Positions 1 through 7,527 are shown, counted from the stretch's first letter. The stretch: 35,787 bases of DNA from a virus (IMGVR_UViG_3300044815_000056:1-35787), one strand, 5' to 3'. The notes: generated by a model not told the origin, from the sequence alone. Translations and numbers: made by a program.

Positions 1-1627
1 CGATCGAGGACAGGCCCCCGATGTATCCCAGGATCTTCCCCGGAATGCCGTGGATGAAGTTGAGGACGGTATTCCATATGGCCGAGGTCTTGGCCCAGAC
101 CGAGTTCCAGGCACCCACCACCTTGTTGACTATCTCGGTTGCCTTCCCCCCGATCCATGAAGTGATGTTGGACCACAGGCCCTTGAGGAATCCCCAGACC
201 GCGTTAAAGACCGCGACGGTTACGGCCTTGATCTTGTCCCAGTTCTTGATAATGAGGATCGTCAGCCCGACCACGGCCGCAATTACCAGAGCGATAGGCC
301 AGATCGAGATAAGCCACGCGGCGGCCATTGCGGCCCCGGAAGCCGTAGCCACGGCCGCCTGTGCGATCCACCGGCCGATCTGGACGGCGGAGGCGGCAAC
401 CATGCTGGCGGAGGTGGACACGGCGGAGGCCACCATCTTGGCTCCGCCGGACGTGACAGCCTTGGCCGCGTCTCCAGCGGGACCCGCAACCTTGCCGAGG
501 GCCGGAGCCATCTGGGCAACCGCTCCGGCGGCCAGGAGGGACTGGGACCCCATCGCGGCGGCAGCGGCGGAGGTCTGTCCCAGCGGACCGGGGAGGTTGG
601 TGGCGGAAGTCAGCCACCCCTCCATACGCCGCTTCATGACGTCCACCGGGTTGGCCCCGGCGGCAACGGCCGTGTTCATGGCGTCCGTGGACCCCTTGAC
701 CCCGGTCATTCCACCCTTGGTGTTTGCCAGGGCCGGGAGGATCTGGCGGACCGTGTCCTCCCACTGGGTCCCGAATAGGGCCGTACCGGCAATGTTCTGC
801 TTTACCGGGTCCTTGATCGAGAGGAGACCCTGGAGGGTCTGCATGGTGGCTTTCTGCGCGGACGGGCCACCCTTGGCAATCTCGGCCGCCATCTTCTTGG
901 CGTCCAGTCCGGCGGCCTTGAACCCGGACGCGGTGAGCGCGGTCCCGTCAATGGACCGGATGGAGAACTCTTTGAACGCGTCCGCGATGGTGTCCGTATC
1001 CCGGGCACCGGCCTTGAGTCCAGCGGAAAGGAGGTTGAGGGCCGCCGGGCCATCAATTCCCAGCTTGTGGAACTGTGGGGAGTATTCCGTGATGGTCTCC
1101 CCGAAATCCCCCGCGACGTCCAGCCCGGACTGGTAGCCCTTGGTGATGACGTCAAATGCGGACTGAAAGTCAGGGGCCAACCCGTTCTTCACCAGAGAGG
1201 ACGCCTGGCGGGTTGCCTCGTTCACGTCCACGTTGAACGTGGAAGCAAGTCCCAGGGCCGACTCCGTCAACTTCTTAACCTGGGCCGGGGAGGCCGTACC
1301 CAGGTCCACGAGGTTGGTCCCGACTGCGCGAACTGCCTCGTTCACGTCCTCCAGGGACCCGCCGAAGTTGTCCCCGTAGACCTGGCCGGAGATGGCACCG
1401 GCCTTGGAGGCAATGTCCTTGGTGAGGCCCAACTGGCCCTGGAGCTTGGCGTTACCCGCCTTGATGTCCAGGTTATCGGAAATGCCCTTGGCGATAGCGG
1501 CTCCAAGGCCGAGGCCCGCAATACCGGCGGCCACCTTGCCCTTGATGCGGGAGAGGCCAGCGTCAACCTTTGTGTCCTCAACGCCAACCTCAACGAACGC
1601 ATCTGCGACCTTGAAGCCTCCGGCCAT
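1..1627 (-). CDS. Tape measure protein, N-terminal 542 residues (gene continues at 35787)
   Basis: This is the N-terminal part of the tail length-determining protein, around which tail tube subunits polymerise and which leaves the tail at DNA ejection. The ATG at 1627 follows GGGATAGGAA and lies three bases after the stop of the frameshifted chaperone gene. The protein is Ala/Gly-rich, with long helical stretches and a hydrophobic segment at about residues 437-460 (WLISIWPIALVIAAVVG), typical of siphovirus tape measures. No stop occurs before base 1. Joining base 1 to base 35787 keeps the frame and adds the 179 residues encoded at 35787-35249, for 721 in total. Position after the G/GT chaperones supports the call. 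Confidence 0.93.
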   Translation of the reverse strand, partial: MAGGFKVADAFVEVGVEDTKVDAGLSRIKGKVAAGIAGLGLGAAIAKGISDNLDIKAGNAKLQGQLGLTKDIASKAGAISGQVYGDNFGGSLEDVNEAVRAVGTNLVDLGTASPAQVKKLTESALGLASTFNVDVNEATRQASSLVKNGLAPDFQSAFDVITKGYQSGLDVAGDFGETITEYSPQFHKLGIDGPAALNLLSAGLKAGARDTDTIADAFKEFSIRSIDGTALTASGFKAAGLDAKKMAAEIAKGGPSAQKATMQTLQGLLSIKDPVKQNIAGTALFGTQWEDTVRQILPALANTKGGMTGVKGSTDAMNTAVAAGANPVDVMKRRMEGWLTSATNLPGPLGQTSAAAAAMGSQSLLAAGAVAQMAPALGKVAGPAGDAAKAVTSGGAKMVASAVSTSASMVAASAVQIGRWIAQAAVATASGAAMAAAWLISIWPIALVIAAVVGLTILIIKNWDKIKAVTVAVFNAVWGFLKGLWSNITSWIGGKATEIVNKVVGAWNSVWAKTSAIWNTVLNFIHGIPGKILGYIGGLSSI

Positions 1628-1630
1628 TTC

Positions 1631-2289
1631 CTATCCCTCCCCGTATTCGATCAGGTCCCCCGCTGGGGAAGTGAGTAGTTCGCCTATGCTGCCTCCTGAA
1701 ACTGTGACCTCATCCGGGGCCTGTGCCGTATCGCTCCCCACCGTGGGGTTCTCTTGCTCCTCGTACCGGGCCGCCATAACTCCTTGGTAGGCCCCGGTTC
1801 TGTACGCTAGTGCGAAGAATCGCGGCCCCGTCTCGGTGGCCACCATCTCGTCCCAGCTCTTGCGGTAGAAGACCCGGAAATCACTGTCCAGGTCGTCCGC
1901 GTAGTCCAGCACCCAGGCCATTTGTCTGGCCCGCTGGACTAGCGCGCTTTTCCCTTCTCCACGTCCCCCATGGTGTAGCTGAGGACCATCCGCTGGATTC
2001 GCTCGTTCTGCTCCACCGTGAGGTCATCGTGGCCGATCAGGGCCAGGAATCCCTCCGTGCCGAATGCCGTCTCCAGTAGGTTGACCGTGGCGATTTGCTC
2101 GCCTAGGGTCTTCATCTCCCAGAGGAACCGGAGTCCCACGTTCGGCCGGTGCCGCTTGGGGATGGAGAACTCGTCCACCGTTCCGTCCGGCCGTTCCAGG
2201 GTGAAGACCACGATTCGCTCCTCCCCCGTGTGATCGTGGGAGGTGAGGGCCACCGGGGCCGTTGCGAGTTCGGGGGTCATGCTGTCCAT
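1631..2289 (-). CDS. Tail assembly chaperone GT, made by -1 ribosomal frameshift
   Basis: This is the long form of the tail assembly chaperone. The ribosome starts at ATG 2289, reads the G frame to a GGGAAAA heptamer at 1954-1948, slips back one base and continues in the frame that ends with TAG at 1633-1631. The product is 219 residues. The heptamer sits in the correct phase (G GGA AAA) seven codons before the G stop, and the -1 frame is open right through it. In lambda-like phages the G and GT proteins coat the tape measure before tube assembly, and here the gene directly precedes the tape measure. The T part is also open from an internal ATG at 1921 with no clear ribosome site, so independent translation is less likely. 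Confidence 0.85.
1939..2289 (-). CDS. Tail assembly chaperone G (unshifted product)
   Basis: This is the short, abundant 116-residue chaperone. It has no recognisable enzymatic motif. It is acidic in the middle and ends in VEKGKAR, where the slippery codons lie. ATG 2289 is preceded by AAGGAGCCCGAG, a good ribosome site. An alternative ATG three codons later is also possible. The gene follows the tail tube gene after a hairpin (2325-2351), and its leader carries a perfect TTGAC-N8-GTCAA palindrome at 2300-2317 whose right edge merges with the ribosome-site region. Synteny (tube, G/GT, tape measure) is the main ground for the assignment. Confidence 0.85.
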   Translation of the reverse strand: MDSMTPELATAPVALTSHDHTGEERIVVFTLERPDGTVDEFSIPKRHRPNVGLRFLWEMKTLGEQIATVNLLETAFGTEGFLALIGHDDLTVEQNERIQRMVLSYTMGDVEKGKAR

Positions 2290-2299
2290 CTCGGGCTCC

Positions 2300-2317
2300 T
2301 TGACTTGTCGTTGTCAA
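2300..2317. promoter_or_regulatory. Perfect TTGAC-N8-GTCAA palindrome upstream of tail chaperone gene
   Basis: TTGAC at 2300-2304 and GTCAA at 2313-2317. It lies between a terminator-like hairpin (2325-2351) and the Shine-Dalgarno of the chaperone gene, in leftward late DNA, with no fitting -10 downstream. It is one of 12 perfect copies in the genome and is placed like a roadblock operator rather than a promoter. Confidence 0.7.
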
Positions 2318-2324
2318 CTGGGCA

Positions 2325-2351
2325 GCGGCCCCGGGATCGCCCCGGGGCCGC
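2325..2351. terminator. GC-rich hairpin between tail tube and tail chaperone genes
   Basis: GCGGCCCCGGG (2325-2335) pairs perfectly with 2341-2351 across a 5-base loop. There is no U-tract. It lies just after the stop of the major tail protein reading leftward, so it may terminate part of the transcription or stabilise the upstream mRNA. Confidence 0.55.
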
Positions 2352-2358
2352 CTCTCAG

Positions 2359-2925
2359 CTAGGCGGTCTGGTCCACCACGCGGAACGGCCGGATGGCCGA
2401 GGAGACGTAGAACGTCTTCCACGTGACGGAGAAGTTCCCCTGGTCGTCCTTCTTGGCCATGAAGCCGGTCCCCTCCGTGTTGATGACCTTGCGGAGGATG
2501 ACCCAGCGACGACGGCCCGCCGGGGAGAACCCCTCGAACAGGAGCGCGCGGTAGGCCGGAACGAACGCGGCCATGCCGTCCGAGGGCTCGTAGAACGAGG
2601 ACGCGGCGGCCGTGACCGGTGCGGAGTCGTTGAGCACCGTGGCCAGGTTGTTGAGGGTGGGCTCCGCCAACTTGGTGGCCACGGCCACCTGGCGCTTGAC
2701 CTGGCGGGTACCGGCCACGTCGATGATCTGGTCCGCGTCCAGGTCGGACCACGTCTGGTCGATGGTCAGGTTGACCCCGTCCAGCGTTCCACCCAGATCC
2801 TGGAACCCACCGGCCGTGACGATGTAGGACGCGTTGATGGCCGTGTCCACGGGCTCCAGGGCACCGAAGAGGCCGCCGTACAGGTTGGCCGGTCCCTGGA
2901 TGAGGTTCGTGACGTTGACGGCCAT
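2359..2925 (-). CDS. Major tail (tube) protein
   Basis: This 188-residue protein is the likely tail tube subunit. It begins MAVNVTNLIQGPANLY and has a mostly beta-strand pattern, for example around residues 115-175 (VPAYRALLFEGF, RRRWVILRKVI, GNFSVTWKTFYV), like tail tube proteins of actinobacterial siphoviruses. ATG 2925 follows a GAAGGG ribosome site in the preceding small gene and starts two bases after that gene's TGA. Position between the tail terminator side and the frameshifted chaperones, and the hairpin immediately downstream (2325-2351), fit a highly expressed structural gene. Confidence 0.85.
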   Translation of the reverse strand: MAVNVTNLIQGPANLYGGLFGALEPVDTAINASYIVTAGGFQDLGGTLDGVNLTIDQTWSDLDADQIIDVAGTRQVKRQVAVATKLAEPTLNNLATVLNDSAPVTAAASSFYEPSDGMAAFVPAYRALLFEGFSPAGRRRWVILRKVINTEGTGFMAKKDDQGNFSVTWKTFYVSSAIRPFRVVDQTA

Positions 2926-2926
2926 G

Positions 2927-3073
2927 TCAGCCGTTTCCCTTCTCGATCAGGAGACCCTCGGTGCGGAGTTCCTGGTACTGGGTCTCCGTCACCTCCAGCT
3001 CCTCCTGGGGACGCATGGTCGTACGGACCGTGCGCGTGGACTTGTTCTCGTGGTCCTTGGCCTGGTCGGCCAT
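2927..3073 (-). CDS. Small hydrophilic protein upstream of tail tube
   Basis: A 48-residue charged protein (MADQAKDHENKSTRT...) with no recognised domain. ATG 3073 has a strong ribosome site (GAGGGAGGGACC). An in-frame ATG at 3094 would overlap the upstream stop as ATGA and add seven residues, but it lacks a ribosome site. The C-terminal half (QEELEVTETQYQELRTEGLL) looks like a short helix-turn element seen in small proteins next to tail tube genes of other actinophages. Function unknown; it is cotranscribed with the tail genes. Confidence 0.6.
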   Translation of the reverse strand: MADQAKDHENKSTRTVRTTMRPQEELEVTETQYQELRTEGLLIEKGNG

Positions 3074-3090
3074 GGTCCCTCCCTCGGTGG

Positions 3091-3549
3091 TCATGAGACG
3101 AGGACCCGCACCCAGTTGAGTTGCAGGTCAAATTGCACGCGCGCGTACGAGGATTCGTCGGCCTCGATACGTCGCGGTTCCGACAGCGGGAACGCGCTCA
3201 TCACGCGCGCATTTTCGAATGCCGCCGGGAGGATCACAGTCCGGGACGCCAACTGGGGATTCAGCGTGTAGCAACCCGCAATAACCGTCTCGGCCAGAGC
3301 GAATGCCTTACCCCACGGGGGCTTGGAACTGTTCGGGTTGGAGGCCCAGCAATCCACCTGGAACACTGGACTCCGCTTTGCCAGGTCCACACTCGGGGAA
3401 CCACCGACCACGGTAAGTTCTACGAATCCGGACAAGGCCCACGAGGAATTGTCCTCGGGTAGGGTTGTGGCCACCTGGCCGAGAGAGACCCCGGAAATGC
3501 CGCCTACCCAGGCGACACCCACGAGGTCAGCATTCGGAAGCGTTGCCAT
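3091..3549 (-). CDS. Probable tail terminator protein
   Basis: A 152-residue protein in the slot normally held by the tail terminator, which caps the tube and joins it to the head. It is largely beta-strand with PVFQVDCWASN near the middle and VQFDLQLNWVRV at the C-terminus, a pattern common in tail-completion proteins. ATG 3549 overlaps the upstream stop as ATGA, which suggests translational coupling. A GTG one codon earlier is possible. The assignment rests on gene order (adaptor, stopper, gp10-like, terminator, tube) and moderate sequence resemblance. Confidence 0.65.
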   Translation of the reverse strand: MATLPNADLVGVAWVGGISGVSLGQVATTLPEDNSSWALSGFVELTVVGGSPSVDLAKRSPVFQVDCWASNPNSSKPPWGKAFALAETVIAGCYTLNPQLASRTVILPAAFENARVMSAFPLSEPRRIEADESSYARVQFDLQLNWVRVLVS

Positions 3550-3881
3550 CACAGACTCCGTTTCCGATACAGGGCCGGACGGAGGTACGGCTGGACCGGG
3601 TAATTGGGAGTGGGCTTCTTTGCCAGTCCCTCTACCACGGCCGCGTACGTCTCAGTCTCCGGGTCTGTCCCAAAGCCGACCCGGCCCACTCCGTTGGAGA
3701 TTCCGAGGATTTCCCCGGACGCTCTCAGGTCCCCGGTGTCAACTGGCACGGCCCGCTTGGCGTCTGACAGAATCATGTCAAGCAACCGAGGGAGGCACTT
3801 GGCCTCAACCTCTGCGGTAATCCGTGCGGCGGCCTGGGGGTCTACAACCACGCGGATATTGTCCGCCACCAGAACCACCAC
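3549..3881 (-). CDS. HK97 gp10-like head-tail joining / tail completion protein
   Basis: A 110-residue protein with the hallmark of the HK97 gp10 family, a VDTGDLRASG segment (about residues 47-56) after a helical region (ITAEVEAKCLPRLLDMI). Members of this family act at the neck or tail-completion stage. It is encoded between the head closure gene and the tail terminator with a 35-base gap upstream and an ATGA overlap downstream. A near-palindrome CTGAC-N8-GTCAA lies inside it at 3764-3781. Confidence 0.78.
   Translation of the reverse strand: MVVLVADNIRVVVDPQAAARITAEVEAKCLPRLLDMILSDAKRAVPVDTGDLRASGEILGISNGVGRVGFGTDPETETYAAVVEGLAKKPTPNYPVQPYLRPALYRKRSL
3764..3781. promoter_or_regulatory. 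One-mismatch copy of the genomic palindrome
   Basis: CTGAC-N8-GTCAA inside the gp10-like gene. It is read on the coding strand as (CTT) GAC ... CTG TCA G, the same codon phase as most other in-gene copies. Confidence 0.5.
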
Positions 3882-3916
3882 CCTCTACGGCCGGGGTCTT
3901 GCACTTCCCAGGCGGT

Positions 3917-4663
3917 CTACCCGCCTAGCTGACGGAGTTCCGATCGTAGGTCCGGTGTCCCCACCGGGCTCTGCGGCCTCGTCACTCCATCCACAGCATA
4001 CAGGACCCCGGTGCGCTCGTCCTTCACCCGGTCCCCCCTCTTGAGGTCCAGCCCGGGGTAACTGCGACCGAGGATGTACCTAACAACTCGGGACTCCCCG
4101 GTGGAGGGATCCATCTCGTTGGAACTCTGCTCCAGAATGGAGAAAGGCACCCCGGAAGCAATCACGGTCACGAGGTCCACCGGGTCCCCGTACTGGTCCA
4201 CCGCATCGGCCCCGGTGGTCCCGAACGCGGCATTGTTGCCCGTGTACTGCATCCACGCGGAAGGGGCCAGGGAAAGCGGGATCCCCATCAGGCTGGCGGA
4301 ATCTACCGCGAAGACATCCCCAGGGCCAGTGACCGCGATGCCCAGCACCATCAGGGAGGTAGTGACCGTGTCGGCCGGGGCCGGACTGGAGAACGTCATC
4401 CGGTTCTTGGCACCCAGGAAAGTGGCCCCGGCAAGCTGAGTCGGACCGGACGGTACCCGCTGCCACTGGAACAGCACCTTGAACCCCGAGAAGGACCCGG
4501 AGACCACGCGGACGGTTGCTTCCCCGTAGACGTTCTCACCGGGGGCCGTGGGCCGGGCATAGACCGTCTTGGCGTACACGTTGCCGGGAACGGTCAGCGC
4601 ACCGACCGAGAGGGCCGAGGAGCCGCCGGTCCGGAGGACGGAGACCGTTGTGGTGGCGTTCAC
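3917..4663 (-). CDS. Head closure (stopper) protein with N-terminal jelly-roll domain
   Basis: A 248-residue protein of two parts. Residues 160-248 match the actinophage head-to-tail stopper pattern: YGDPVDLVTVIASGVPFSI, then LKRGDRVKDERTGVLYAVDGVT and a C-terminal DLRSELRQL. Residues 5-130 look like a carbohydrate-binding-type jelly-roll: PGNVYAKTVYARP, a W-x-R strand turn near 67-69 and a closing FAVDSASLMG at 118-127. Stoppers are usually little over 100 residues, so this is an added domain that should decorate the neck. GTG 4663 overlaps the upstream stop as GTGA. There is no Shine-Dalgarno beyond GGGAGAGG-like sequence in the preceding gene end. Confidence 0.7.
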   Translation of the reverse strand: MNATTTVSVLRTGGSSALSVGALTVPGNVYAKTVYARPTAPGENVYGEATVRVVSGSFSGFKVLFQWQRVPSGPTQLAGATFLGAKNRMTFSSPAPADTVTTSLMVLGIAVTGPGDVFAVDSASLMGIPLSLAPSAWMQYTGNNAAFGTTGADAVDQYGDPVDLVTVIASGVPFSILEQSSNEMDPSTGESRVVRYILGRSYPGLDLKRGDRVKDERTGVLYAVDGVTRPQSPVGTPDLRSELRQLGG

Positions 4664-5112
4664 GGGAGAGGGGTCCAGTTGTCGTACTGGTCGGTCCACT
4701 CCGGCACCGGGCCGGTTCCGTCGTACAGCGGGAGCCGACAGTCCGGCCCCTCCACCTTGACGGACCTGGAGCGGTTCTTGGAGAGCTTCCGCATCGCGAT
4801 GCGCGCGAGCGGTGCGATCTGTGCCCACATCTGGGGGCCGGACTGAGAGGCACCATCGGCCGTTGACGTCTCCACGTCAGCCGAGGTGAAGACGTCCGGG
4901 TGGGCCGCGATGAACGCGGCCTGGTAGCACACTGCCTGCCGGAGCTTCCGCTGGTCCCGGGCAAACGTCACCTGGACCGTGGACCAGTCCACAGTGGACA
5001 GGTCGTACCCCGTGAACAGCTCCACGAGGCCCTGAGCCTGTGCGATCTGGGCATCGGTCACCGTGGCACCGGCACGGTTGAGCACGTCCGCAGCGGTCAC
5101 GATGGAGGCCAT
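4660..5112 (-). CDS. Head-tail adaptor (connector) protein
   Basis: A 150-residue helical protein (MASIVTAADVLNRAG..., then DQRKLRQAVCYQAAFIAAHPD) typical of gp6/gp15-like adaptors that bind the portal ring. It follows the capsid genes and precedes the stopper. ATG 5112 has no ribosome site. Instead a -10-like TACACT ends six bases upstream, so translation may be leaderless. The upstream gap (5113-5319) contains a terminator and one copy of the 78-bp palindromic element. Confidence 0.75.
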   Translation of the reverse strand: MASIVTAADVLNRAGATVTDAQIAQAQGLVELFTGYDLSTVDWSTVQVTFARDQRKLRQAVCYQAAFIAAHPDVFTSADVETSTADGASQSGPQMWAQIAPLARIAMRKLSKNRSRSVKVEGPDCRLPLYDGTGPVPEWTDQYDNWTPLP

Positions 5113-5118
5113 GCTGGC

Positions 5119-5146
5119 AGTGTACCGCTCCGCTGCCCACGGTCCA
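5119..5146 (-). promoter_or_regulatory. Possible leftward leaderless promoter for the adaptor gene
   Basis: TGGACC (5146-5141), 16-base spacer, TACACT (5124-5119), then six bases to ATG 5112. The -35 is poor. The segment overlaps a 19-base sequence (5131-5149) repeated exactly at 12701-12719. Confidence 0.35.
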
Positions 5147-5159
5147 CTCTCGACAGTCC

Positions 5160-5237
5160 GGGATGCAGGGATGCACGTTCTCCATTACTTCCCCCGTGTG
5201 CACGGGGGAGAGTAGGGCATCTGCATCCCTGCATCCC
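5160..5237. repeat. 78-bp nested palindromic element, copy A
   Basis: The outer arms GGGATGCAGGGATGCA (5160-5175) and 5222-5237 are perfect 16-bp inverted repeats, each itself a tandem GATGCA pair. An inner perfect stem CCCCCGTG/CACGGGGG lies at 5191-5208 with a two-base loop. Its reverse complement matches 12776-12853 at 74 of 78 positions by my count. It sits in the non-coding gap between the 159-residue gene and the adaptor gene. Confidence 0.85.
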
Positions 5238-5252
5238 GTGGCCGGACAGCGA

Positions 5253-5280
5253 GCGGCCCCCGGCTGGCACCGGGGGCCGC
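5253..5280. terminator. GC-rich hairpin after the 159-residue gene
   Basis: GCGGCCCCCGG (5253-5263) pairs with 5270-5280 over a six-base loop. It is located downstream of the leftward gene ending at 5320, followed by the 78-bp element. Confidence 0.6.
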
Positions 5281-5319
5281 GAGACCGCAAGAGGTGGGAG
5301 GCGGTTCACCTCCCGGGTC

Positions 5320-5799
5320 TCAGGAGGTGGTCTTGACGATGGACGGGTCGTAACCGTCCGGGACGTTGGACTCCGACACGAGGCCGCCGGATTCCACGAT
5401 GGCCGCCGGAACGGCCGCCACGCGGTACCTGAGGCCCACGGACAGGTCGTACGGGTTGGTGGTCAGAGGATTCTCCCCCGGCACCTCTTCCTCCCCGACG
5501 AACTCCACGTACACCTTGTCGGTCCGGAGACCGTTGTTGGTGAGGAACTGGCGGACCGCGATGGCGGAGGCCGCGTGAACCGCGTCCTTGTCGGCCACGT
5601 CCCACTCCCGACGGAGGAGGACGAAAACCTTCTCGAACGAGGTTGACGTGGTCTTGTCAGTGTCGGCGGTCCGCTTGGCCACCTCGACGTTGGGCTTCCC
5701 GGCCATGGACGGGAACTGGAGGTCCGAGGCCGTGGCCCCGGGCATGTCCGTGAGTTCGGAGACCGGGGTCCCCGTGCTCGCGTTGGCGTTGCTTGCCAT
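5320..5799 (-). CDS. Virion-associated protein downstream of major capsid, function unknown
   Basis: A 159-residue protein with an unstructured Ser/Thr/Ala-rich start (MASNANASTGTPVSEL) and a compact second half containing VFVLLRREWDV and KVYVEFVGEEEVPGENPL. I do not recognise the family. The slot after the major capsid gene often holds a head decoration or tail-associated protein, but the sequence does not decide between them. ATG 5799 has a GAGAGGA ribosome site. It is insulated by hairpins on both sides (5841-5874 and 5253-5280), so it may be expressed at its own level. A TTGAC-N8-GTCAG near-palindrome lies at 5643-5660. Confidence 0.6.
   Translation of the reverse strand: MASNANASTGTPVSELTDMPGATASDLQFPSMAGKPNVEVAKRTADTDKTTSTSFEKVFVLLRREWDVADKDAVHAASAIAVRQFLTNNGLRTDKVYVEFVGEEEVPGENPLTTNPYDLSVGLRYRVAAVPAAIVESGGLVSESNVPDGYDPSIVKTTS
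5643..5660. promoter_or_regulatory. One-mismatch copy of the genomic palindrome
   Basis: TTGAC-N8-GTCAG inside the 159-residue gene. It reads ACT GAC AAG ACC ACG TCA A on the coding strand. Confidence 0.45.
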
Positions 5800-5840
5800 C
5801 AGACTGTCCTCTCTGGACTGTCGCGTGTGGACTGTCCGGA

Positions 5841-5874
5841 GTGGAGGCCCCTACCCCCGAGAAGGGGCCTCCAC
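5841..5874. terminator. Hairpin downstream of major capsid gene
   Basis: Perfect 12-bp stem GTGGAGGCCCCT (5841-5852) with 5863-5874 and a ten-base loop, ten bases after the capsid stop in the leftward direction. No U-tract; it could act as terminator or as a 3' mRNA stabiliser. Confidence 0.65.
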
Positions 5875-5883
5875 TACCCGGAA

Positions 5884-6837
5884 CTAGGCCACCAGCTCCA
5901 GGACACCGAACGCACCCGGGGCACCGATGTTGAACCCCCGACGCGCGCGCATCTTGAGGAGCGTCTCGTCCGTGAGGGCCGAGGCCCCTCCGCGACCGTC
6001 GATGACCACGGACTCCGGGCCGGACCGGACACCCAGGATCATCAGCTTGCGCGGACCCACGATCATCAGCGGGTTGCCGGTCGGGTTGGCGGTCCGGGCG
6101 GCCGAGGTGCGGGCACCCAGGGTCCACTTGACCGGCAGACCGAACAGGGTGTCCGTCTGGACCCCGTTGATGGAGACCGCGTTGCCGAGGAAGATCGGCT
6201 GGCCCTGGTCCGTCATGGCCTCACGGAGCAGGGCCTTGAACGCCGGGTGGGCCATGATGACCTCGTCACCCTCGTCGTACCAGTCCCCGGTCTCCACGAG
6301 GCCCAGGAGGCCGGACGCGGCCCGGTAGGCCGTCGCCTTGGCACCGGCACCCGTACCCGCGATGGCCGCGTTCGAGAGGGTGCGGTAGTTCGCGTCGGCG
6401 GTGTAGCCCGTGGTGGCGTCCACGGTCCGGACCTGCTTGTAAACCGAGTTCCACGGGACACCCGCGCCGACCCCGGCCGTGATGGCGAGGGACGCGTTGT
6501 CGATGGTCTTCGCGTACCCGGTGGCCCAGGCGGTCTGCCGGTTCCCGATGATGTCCTCGGGCGCGTCGTCCAGGTCTTCCTCCGCGATCCGGATGACCTT
6601 GCCGAACTTGGTCGCGGTCAGGAGCACCTCGTCCAGGCTGGACTGGTCCTCGGTGTACGGGCTCCCCTTGGGGATGATGTCCACGTCCACCGAACCGGAG
6701 CGCGGGACGTGCTTGGTGTCCGACTTCATCGGCTCCCGGCGGGCGAACAGCTCCACGGCCGAGGTCTGGTTGATTCGGGTGATGACGTCGGATCCGTACT
6801 CTTCCGGGATCCACGCTTCGAGAGTCTGGCGTGCCAC
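5884..6837 (-). CDS. Major capsid protein (HK97 fold)
   Basis: A 317-residue protein forming the icosahedral shell. It carries typical segments of actinophage capsid proteins: WIPEEYGSDVITRINQTSAVELF at the N-terminus, the E-loop and P-domain region with TEDQSSLDEVLLTATKFGKVIRI, then a long ITGVGAGVP..VY and a hydrophobic C-terminal GAFGVLELVA. The start is GTG 6837, set by GAGGAG seven bases upstream. It directly follows the scaffold gene. A 12-bp-stem hairpin lies just upstream (6851-6897) and another just downstream, so the monocistronic mRNA may be processed or stabilised. Confidence 0.92.
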   Translation of the reverse strand: MARQTLEAWIPEEYGSDVITRINQTSAVELFARREPMKSDTKHVPRSGSVDVDIIPKGSPYTEDQSSLDEVLLTATKFGKVIRIAEEDLDDAPEDIIGNRQTAWATGYAKTIDNASLAITAGVGAGVPWNSVYKQVRTVDATTGYTADANYRTLSNAAIAGTGAGAKATAYRAASGLLGLVETGDWYDEGDEVIMAHPAFKALLREAMTDQGQPIFLGNAVSINGVQTDTLFGLPVKWTLGARTSAARTANPTGNPLMIVGPRKLMILGVRSGPESVVIDGRGGASALTDETLLKMRARRGFNIGAPGAFGVLELVA

Positions 6838-6850
6838 GGGATTCTCCTCG

Positions 6851-6897
6851 TGATGGGGTGACTTCCTGGACAACCGGTCCGACCGGTCACCCCATCA
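6851..6897. promoter_or_regulatory. Stem-loop in the major capsid leader
   Basis: TGATGGGGTGAC (6851-6862) pairs perfectly with 6886-6897, with a smaller ACCGGT/ACCGGT pairing inside the loop. It ends four bases before the ribosome site of the capsid gene. It may be a terminator for the scaffold message or a 5' stabiliser for the capsid message. Confidence 0.6.
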
Positions 6898-6924
6898 CGG
6901 GGTCTCTTGTGGGCAGTGTAGCCC

Positions 6925-7527
6925 CTAGCGGAGGCTGGCGGCCAACTTGGACGCGCTGGACTTGGGCTTGCCGCCCGCGCCACCCGTGGCCCCGGTGGAG
7001 CCGTTGGAGCGCGAACCCGGCCGGACCGTGCCGCCGGTCTTGGCCCGCTTGAACATGGCCGGGAACGACGTCTTGAGGGCCGCCACGGCCTCGTCCAGGC
7101 CGACCACGTCCCCGTCCTCGTCCAGGTCCAGATCGTCCAGATCCACCAGGCGAACGGCCGCCTTGAGGACTTCCGGCTTGTCCGCGTCCACCAGGCCGGA
7201 AGCGGCCAGGGCCGCCTTGACCTGGGTCCGCATGATCTGGGGCCGGTACTTGGCCTCCACCTCTTCCGCCGCTGCCCGCTTGAGGGTCTCCACGTCGGTC
7301 CCACCGGAAGCACCGGAGGAAGCGTTGCTGGCGTTGGTCTTGGCCGCCTTGAGGGCCAAGCGGTACTTCTTGGCCTCACCGTTGGCCTTGGCCAGGGCCG
7401 CCTGGGTCCTGGTCCACTCGTCCTTGTCCGGGGCCTTGTACTCGTCCTCGTCCCCGGAACCGCCGGTGGACTCGTTGTCCTCCTCGTCCTCCAGGTCGTC
7501 TTCCAGGTCGTCCGGCTCGTCGGCCAT
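6925..7527 (-). CDS. Capsid scaffold protein
   Basis: A 200-residue protein with the composition of a scaffold: a very acidic N-terminus (DDLEDDLEDEEDNE), a helical middle rich in Ala/Lys/Glu (TRTQAALAKANGEAKKYRLALKAAK), and a basic, Gly/Ser-rich tail (GGKPKSSASKLAASLR) that would bind the capsid protein. It precedes the capsid gene as in most long-tailed phages. ATG 7527 is preceded by AAGGAGACCGAG. Related to GP20-type minor structural proteins. Confidence 0.88.
   Translation of the reverse strand: MADEPDDLEDDLEDEEDNESTGGSGDEDEYKAPDKDEWTRTQAALAKANGEAKKYRLALKAAKTNASNASSGASGGTDVETLKRAAAEEVEAKYRPQIMRTQVKAALAASGLVDADKPEVLKAAVRLVDLDDLDLDEDGDVVGLDEAVAALKTSFPAMFKRAKTGGTVRPGSRSNGSTGATGGAGGKPKSSASKLAASLR

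Noticed and set aside
5827-6861. Rightward open frame of 344 codons opposite the capsid gene
   Set aside because: Shadow of the major capsid gene; composition biased, no start signal.
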